DNA of 41,853 nt from Thiotrichales bacterium (lineage in GTDB: Bacteria; Pseudomonadota; Gammaproteobacteria; Francisellales; CACEW01), in contig CANJVU010000020.1 in the NCBI GenBank assembly GCA_947478525.1, positions 1-41,853 on the forward strand, written 5' to 3'. Numbering within the stretch: the stretch's first letter is position 1; every line of letters starts with the position of its first letter. Positions 37,704-41,853 of the stretch are shown here, in pieces. The translations under genes and the position numbers were made by a program. The notes beneath the pieces were generated by a model that saw only the letters and a list, made by a program, of their open reading frames with translations, did no database searches and was not told where the DNA came from.

Positions 37704-37779
37704 AATCCCCCAAATTACCTAGTTTCAGCGTTTGAGTAATATTTAGTTTCATTACGCTTGGTTTGAACCATTTTTTCAC
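37687..37779 (-). CDS. Candidate lasso-type RiPP precursor peptide
   Basis: The product is 30 residues, too short for routine gene lists. GTG 37779 has GGAG (37790-37787) seven bases upstream and no other in-frame start exists before it. The leader-like part has F5-x-P7 and then VMKLNITQT (residues 9-17), which fits the P-x-V/L-x-x-L-x-V-x-x-T pattern of paeninodin-like lasso leaders with Thr at -2. Core residues after T17-L18 would be KLGNLGDCGLGS, with Asp at core position 7. It overlaps the cyclase gene by 17 bases. Oddities are Lys at core position 1, a very short tail and a single Cys. It may therefore be a lasso variant or another cyclised peptide. Confidence 0.6.
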   Translation of the reverse strand: MKKWFKPSVMKLNITQTLKLGNLGDCGLGS

Positions 37780-37840
37780 AGAAACACTCCAATAAAACTT
37801 AAGGATAAGGCCATTATGATATATTAAAAACTTCTTGCCA

Positions 37841-38803
37841 TCAACCCAACCAACCTGGCAGCAATTTTTCCAAACGCTTCATCACCGGCCACAGTGCCGC
37901 GACGCGATATTCCGCCAATCCCATTTCATGGCGCATAATATTGGGAAACGCCATACCCAAGCCATAAACCCCGGGCGCTATTTCGCCAGTGTGCTCATCA
38001 TAGCCATAATTTTCCGGTAAGCCGGCAATCGGGATATGTCGACGCTCAAAACCAATAGCATAAATCACTTTGGTACACGTTGGCATATGTGCCAGAAAAT
38101 TCTTAGGCGTCATGGTTAACACCTCAACCCCCTCAAGGTCATCGCCATCCAAATGGCGCTCAAAAGAACTGGAGGAACGATAAAATAAAATCTTCTTTTT
38201 AGCTTTAATGGGCTTCAAGTGCGTCAACACGCTTTTAGATGATTGTGCCGAACCAAATACCGCCACCACATCATCTGGCTGAATTGCTTTTTGCAATTTC
38301 GTGGGGTTCATTGCTACTGCTAGGGGAATGGTCTCCACTCCGGCAAAACCTAATTCTTTTGGCTGCCCACCCATTGCCAGCAATACTTTTTTAGTTTGCA
38401 CGGCTTCACCCGACGCCAACTGCAACTGCCAACCCTTTTCTATGGGCGAAAGCGCAGTGACTTGATCCATCATAACGGGGACCGTTTTACGCAAATGCTC
38501 GGTGATCCACTGCAAGGGTTCCGCTGCGAGCATCAACGGACAATTCTTCTCCGGCGGAATTTTATCAATCATAAAAGTAGCCGGGTAAGCAAATGATGGG
38601 CAACGTTTAAAATATTTGATAAAACTTTCGACAGGCGTGTTGCTGCCAATGTAACGCCAGTAAGCGCCGAAATCCCCGACTTTGAAGTGCGGATCAATCC
38701 ACAGCAGTTGCGCAGGCGCAATGCCCGCATCCAATAACTTGCCAACGCCTGCAATGCCTGCTGGACCTGCACCCACAACCACCCACGCTATTTTTGAAGA
38801 CAT
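37841..38803 (-). CDS. FAD/NAD(P)-dependent pyridine nucleotide-disulfide-type oxidoreductase
   Basis: The product is 320 residues. The N-terminal FAD site WVVVGAGPAGIAGVGKLLDAG (about 7-27, quoted in part) and the second Rossmann strand VVAVFGSAQSSKSVLTHL (about 182-199) identify a two-dinucleotide-binding flavoprotein. The late YGLGMAFPNIM segment belongs to the FAD end. There is no CxxC redox pair, so it is not a thioredoxin reductase type; it is closer to small flavin monooxygenases. It precedes the precursor-like gene by 61 bases on the same strand, so it may modify the peptide or be simply co-transcribed. Confidence 0.72.
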   Translation of the reverse strand: MSSKIAWVVVGAGPAGIAGVGKLLDAGIAPAQLLWIDPHFKVGDFGAYWRYIGSNTPVESFIKYFKRCPSFAYPATFMIDKIPPEKNCPLMLAAEPLQWITEHLRKTVPVMMDQVTALSPIEKGWQLQLASGEAVQTKKVLLAMGGQPKELGFAGVETIPLAVAMNPTKLQKAIQPDDVVAVFGSAQSSKSVLTHLKPIKAKKKILFYRSSSSFERHLDGDDLEGVEVLTMTPKNFLAHMPTCTKVIYAIGFERRHIPIAGLPENYGYDEHTGEIAPGVYGLGMAFPNIMRHEMGLAEYRVAALWPVMKRLEKLLPGWLG

Positions 38804-38821
38804 TAAGGCAACACACCGACG

Positions 38822-38876
38822 TTAAGATACGTCATTTTAACAAAACCCCCTGGCAAAGGAAGGGGTATCTTTTATG
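38822..38876. repeat. Left copy of the imperfect direct repeat flanking rhuM
   Basis: TTAAGATACGTCATTTTAAC and the following AAAACCCCCTGGCAAAGG resemble the right copy at 39942-39995, in the same orientation and with about 10 differences. A 14-base segment GGGTATCTTTTATG is then duplicated (38863-38876 and 38878-38891), running into the rhuM stop codon. Confidence 0.75.
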
Positions 38877-38886
38877 TGGGTATCTT

Positions 38887-39942
38887 TTATGTTTTACGCT
38901 TCCTCTCGAGCCCTTTAACAGACTCTTGCAATGCCTTTTCAAAATCCCGCTCGACGGCATTGGGAAGATTGAACTGGCTCACACGATACTCTAAAAACTC
39001 CGCTTCTGCTTTGGCTTCTGCCACTTCATGACTGACTTTACCCGCATGCGTCAAAATTTCTCGCTCCGACAGTTTCAAAAAATCATCCAATTTTGCAACC
39101 CATGCACTCATGGTCATGGTTTTGCGATTGTGCGCCTGCAACTCAGCAAATTCGAGATAAGCGGTTACCATCCGATTCAAAAGAATTAGTTCATCTTCCT
39201 TTAAATAGTTCTTAGCCACCCTCACATCTTGTTTACGAATAGCGCCGCCGCTTGACACGCCCTCCCAATTCGTCAACCCCATATCTTTAGCAGTAGCATC
39301 AGCACGCAAGGCAATAATTTCAGCCGCGGTATGTCCATGTACCGCCCAATGCATCTTATTTTGAATGGTGGCAAAAAACTGCTTTGAAGCCTCTAAGCTT
39401 GGATCATAGTCAATGCTGGTGGCATAAATATTAAGCACTTTTTTCCAAAAAACCTTTTCAGATGAACGGATATCCCGAATACGCGCCAATAAGTTTTCAA
39501 AATACCCTTCATCCTGGCCTCGCTTAAATCGCTCGTCATCCAACAAAAACCCCTGTGTCAAATAGGTTTTCAACTGCTCCGTAGCCCATCGACGGAATTG
39601 TGTACCACGGGGTGAGCGGACACGGTAACCGACATGCAGAATTACATCTAAATTATAATGATCCGCCAACCTTTCCACATTTCTCGAGCCTTCCAGGGCA
39701 ACTATCCGGAATTTCCGGATAGTTGAATCTTGATCCAATTCACCTTCTTCATAGATGTTTTTTAAATGCTCACTAATCGTACGAACATCTTTTTCAAAGA
39801 GCTCTGCGATTTGTTTTTGCGTTAACCATAACGTATTCCCCTGCAATCGCACCTGCACACGCGTCCCCGCAGCCTCCGTTTGATAAAGCAAAAATTCGCC
39901 TTGTTTGTCGAGCGCTGTATTCATGAAGAGCCTGCTGCACAT
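38887..39942 (-). CDS. RhuM-family protein (virulence-associated)
   Basis: The product is 351 residues; ATG 39942 has GAGG eight bases upstream, while ATG 39924 (MNTALDKQGEF) is a shorter alternative. The N-terminal module includes GNTLWLTQKQIAELFEKDVRTISEHL (cited in part, WLTQKQIAELFEKDV), a winged-helix DNA-binding pattern, and is followed by SRNVERLADHYNLDVILHVGYRVRSPRG in part, the RhuM signature. The remaining part is helical with a Lys/Glu-rich end. RhuM was first reported from a Salmonella pathogenicity island, and its molecular action is not settled. The gene is bracketed by direct repeats and its C-terminus ends inside one of them. Confidence 0.85.
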   Translation of the reverse strand: MCSRLFMNTALDKQGEFLLYQTEAAGTRVQVRLQGNTLWLTQKQIAELFEKDVRTISEHLKNIYEEGELDQDSTIRKFRIVALEGSRNVERLADHYNLDVILHVGYRVRSPRGTQFRRWATEQLKTYLTQGFLLDDERFKRGQDEGYFENLLARIRDIRSSEKVFWKKVLNIYATSIDYDPSLEASKQFFATIQNKMHWAVHGHTAAEIIALRADATAKDMGLTNWEGVSSGGAIRKQDVRVAKNYLKEDELILLNRMVTAYLEFAELQAHNRKTMTMSAWVAKLDDFLKLSEREILTHAGKVSHEVAEAKAEAEFLEYRVSQFNLPNAVERDFEKALQESVKGLERKRKT

Positions 39943-39995
39943 TAAAGATACCTCATTTTAACAAAAACCTCTGGCAAGGAAAGGGATATTTAATG
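39942..39995. repeat. Right copy of the imperfect direct repeat flanking rhuM
   Basis: TTAAAGATACCTCATTTTAAC, shortened here to TTAAAGATACCTCATTTTAA, is followed by CAAAAACCTCTGGCAAGG and AAAGGGATATTTAATG. It matches the left copy with small differences and lies just upstream of the rhuM start. The remaining gap to the next gene (39996-40114) shows nothing recognisable. Confidence 0.75.
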
Positions 39996-40114
39996 ACTTA
40001 GCGCATCGCAGCAAGACTAGCCACACATAAATCTCAAACATTCTTAAAGGTGAATCCAATCCAAACCAACATCGACGCACCTCTGAACGCCTTAAAGAAA
40101 TGTTAAAAAAGATA

Positions 40115-40143
40115 TTTACTTCTAGCAAAGTTAATTATAGAAT
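40115..40143 (+). promoter_or_regulatory. Candidate sigma-70 promoter of the second secreted-protein pair
   Basis: TTTACT (40115-40120), a 17-base spacer and TAGAAT (40138-40143) lie upstream of the start at 40190. The ATATTTACTT context is the same as at 34657-34668. Confidence 0.5.
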
Positions 40144-40189
40144 CCCCGGGTTGTATAGGACAATATGAACCTTTTCGTGAGGAGAAAGT

Positions 40190-40813
40190 ATGAAAAAAAC
40201 TATTTTAGGTGTATCACTACTCTGTATATTAAACGCATACGCATTTGCATCGGACGCAATCTTAACACCTTATAATTATGGTATGTACAACATCGTATTA
40301 CCAACGGCACCAGCCGACTCCAACAACTATGTCAACTACTCCATCACCTTTTGCTTAAAGAGCGATCCAAACTGCTGGCGCGGCCCTTCTCATCAAAACG
40401 ACGGTGGGTTTAGCGACCCTGATTTTGCCAAAAACCCAACCTTTACAACCGGATGTGTAGCTTTGAATACGATAATCCATGGACAGTCTCTTGCAGGAAC
40501 CGCGCTTTTAGAAAACGATAGTGTTATTTACAACCTATTCATCCAAACAAAGACCAGCAGTTCAGCTACTGAAATCACCTCTTTTTTTATACAAGATTTG
40601 ACAAGGACTAACGATACCAACCCCCCCATATTTTCCAGTAATCCAATTACCTGTAACACCACCACCTTACGGTGTGAGTATAACACACCCCAAACGGCTG
40701 GAGGGATGCCTACACTTTTCTTGAACGGTGTTGACGCAAACACTTGTAAGGCGTCAAAAACCCATCCAACCGCAGCTCCAAGTATGCAAGACCCTTACCC
40801 TGGCTTTGATTAA
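40190..40813 (+). CDS. Small secreted Cys-containing protein, family B copy 1
   Basis: The product is 207 residues. GAGGAGA at 40179-40185 is a strong ribosome site. Residues 1-20 are a signal peptide (MKKTILGVSLLCILNAYAFA, cut before SDAIL). The mature part has NYSITFCLKSDPNCWRGP, PTFTTGCVALNT, ITCNTTTLRCEY and a late LFLNGVDANTCKAS. Several Cys pairs again suggest disulfides. The layout (signal, YSI-x-C, a central beta-rich part, paired Cys, then GxPxLxLN and a final Cys-x-x-S) follows family A at 34714 although direct identity is low. The function is unknown. The last residues are Pro-rich. Confidence 0.78.
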   Translation: MKKTILGVSLLCILNAYAFASDAILTPYNYGMYNIVLPTAPADSNNYVNYSITFCLKSDPNCWRGPSHQNDGGFSDPDFAKNPTFTTGCVALNTIIHGQSLAGTALLENDSVIYNLFIQTKTSSSATEITSFFIQDLTRTNDTNPPIFSSNPITCNTTTLRCEYNTPQTAGGMPTLFLNGVDANTCKASKTHPTAAPSMQDPYPGFD

Positions 40814-40886
40814 TCGCGTTCATATTATCAACCCAATTTTTTGATATTGTCTATTATATTCACATAAACTGAGGAGATTCATCGTT

Positions 40887-41558
40887 ATGAAAAAAACCCT
40901 AATACTTGCCCTGGGATTATGCCTTGCAAATAGCGCTGCATTTGCTGATGCATCTATTGGTAATAACGACTACAACTTTCCGTTGTATCAACTTTACTTA
41001 CCAACCGATGAAAATTTATATATACAATACAGCGTCACTTTTTGTTTAAAATCAGACCCTTACTGTGTCTCAGGCCCAAAAACTCCGCAAAATCTTAATG
41101 GTGATCCCAATTTTTACAGTAACCCCACCTTCACAACCGGGTGCATCCCTTTAAGCACACCGCTCGGCAATACGATTATGGCGGGAAATACCTTTATACA
41201 GACCAATACGAATGTCTATAATTTATTCTACCAAGCAACACACCCCAAAACCGACGAAGATTCACCGACGGCACCACCACTCCCTTCCGTTAGCACCATC
41301 TATGTTATTGATATGATGAACAATAGCACTGTTTATCCGAATGAATTAACCTATGGCCCTAACACTGTAAGCTGTACAACGCCGAATATACCAAAAGATG
41401 GAATTTGCACCGCCAATATTCAAGGTGGAGATAAAAATAGACGCACCCCTTCTCGCACCCCCCTTCTGCTCCTCCATGGCGGCCCTCAATCCGCATGTAA
41501 AGCATCAACCATTGAATCAGATCCAGAACATCTTGACCTTACTGGAATCGCTTATTGA
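40887..41558 (+). CDS. Small secreted Cys-containing protein, family B copy 2
   Basis: The product is 223 residues with GAGGAG just upstream (40871-40876). The signal peptide is residues 1-20 (MKKTLILALGLCLANSAAFA). It shares YSVTFCLKSDPYC, NPTFTTGCIPLST and the late LLLLHGG-x-x-SACKAS with copy 1, so the pair is a tandem duplication. It has a Thr/Pro-rich insertion at about residues 130-140. It is followed by two hairpins typical of terminators. The function is unknown, and export is likely. Confidence 0.78.
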   Translation: MKKTLILALGLCLANSAAFADASIGNNDYNFPLYQLYLPTDENLYIQYSVTFCLKSDPYCVSGPKTPQNLNGDPNFYSNPTFTTGCIPLSTPLGNTIMAGNTFIQTNTNVYNLFYQATHPKTDEDSPTAPPLPSVSTIYVIDMMNNSTVYPNELTYGPNTVSCTTPNIPKDGICTANIQGGDKNRRTPSRTPLLLLHGGPQSACKASTIESDPEHLDLTGIAY

Positions 41559-41587
41559 GGCAATGTAATTATTATTTTCAAACGTAG

Positions 41588-41614
41588 AATTCCCGCGAAA
41601 GCGGGAATTTTTTA
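41588..41614 (+). terminator. Rho-independent terminator after the second secreted-protein pair
   Basis: AATTCCCGC (41588-41596) pairs with GCGGGAATT (41601-41609) around a GAAA loop, followed by a T-run to 41614. Confidence 0.9.
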
Positions 41615-41631
41615 TTTTCTGGCCGATGAAT

Positions 41632-41655
41632 GCCCATTGAATGGGCTTTATTTTC
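41632..41655 (+). terminator. Second hairpin terminator
   Basis: GCCCA (41632-41636) pairs with TGGGC (41642-41646) around TTGAA, and TTTATTTTC follows. It is weaker than the first and may be a back-up. Confidence 0.55.
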
Positions 41656-41734
41656 AAGAAATAGCTATCATCAGTGTCTCTTGAAAAAAGGTGCGATATC
41701 AAACTTACTTGTGAGTGACGAGTTCTCCGTGTAA

Positions 41735-41853
41735 TTATTTCTCAGCCACTAACTTTGACTTTAATTTTCCCAAATCCGCAGCAAGCGCCTTCCACTCCGT
41801 AGTGAGTTCAGTAAATTTCTGATAATTGGCAACCTGCTTTTTTATCTCCGGCA
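41735..41853 (-). CDS. 3' end of an unidentified coiled-coil-like gene (partial)
   Basis: An open minus-strand frame of 38 codons runs from the window edge to a TAA at 41737-41735. It encodes an alpha-helical Lys/Glu-rich end with VANYQKFTELTTEWKALAAD and LGKLKSKLVAEK. The heptad-like pattern suggests a coiled coil. The rest of the gene lies beyond the window, so no family can be named. Confidence 0.55.
   Translation of the reverse strand, partial: PEIKKQVANYQKFTELTTEWKALAADLGKLKSKLVAEK

Overview
The window looks like chromosome of a gammaproteobacterium. It carries ubiE-ubiJ, an FtsN-type SPOR protein, a fabD-fabG-acpP-fabF-tmk cluster, a parC closely matching the enterobacterial type, metN with a metI-metQ fusion, and grpE/dnaK/dnaJ with textbook sigma-32 promoters. 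A 612-residue coiled-coil/membrane protein resembling a secreted effector, a RhuM protein, a stand-alone phosphomannose-isomerase cupin and many AT-rich islands suggest a host-associated or intracellular lineage such as Legionellales. That placement is an inference and is not proved by the sequence. No rRNA, tRNA or CRISPR was found, and no gene-free stretch exceeds 300 bases.

Positions 1-6134 hold a small lipoprotein gene and then a tightly coupled six-gene minus-strand operon (class II glutamine amidotransferase, MscS channel, C39-like peptidase, RimK-type ATP-grasp ligase, GCS2-type ligase, N-formylglutamate amidohydrolase). It looks like a cassette for making, trimming and moving a small glutamyl or peptide-like metabolite. 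Positions 6347-11800 hold the effector-like gene, ubiE-ubiJ, the SPOR protein, a serine-recombinase homologue that has lost its catalytic residues, and a cupin.

Positions 11799-16336 are the heat-shock block dnaJ-dnaK-(vapC-vapB)-grpE. A toxin-antitoxin pair sits between grpE and dnaK, and each chaperone gene keeps its own sigma-32 promoter. Positions 16391-23643 form a long minus-strand run: tsaC, parA, parB, a glutamate-synthase-like flavoprotein, ornithine cyclodeaminase, arginase and catalase. It is headed by an array of phased 10-bp repeats that could be an operator or a centromere. Positions 23823-30401 hold metIQ-metN, a long inverted repeat, tmk and the fatty-acid synthesis genes. An Rpn-family nuclease and parC follow.

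The most unusual part is 33851-38803. It contains a lasso-peptide B2-type protease, an asparagine-synthetase-like macrolactam cyclase, and a previously unlisted 30-codon gene (37687-37779) whose product looks like a lasso-type precursor and overlaps the cyclase start. An oxidoreductase lies just upstream. Two tandem genes for small secreted Cys-containing proteins sit between the B2 and cyclase genes. A second tandem pair of similar proteins (40190-41558) follows after a RhuM gene bracketed by imperfect direct repeats. The -35 regions of the two secreted-protein loci share ten identical bases.
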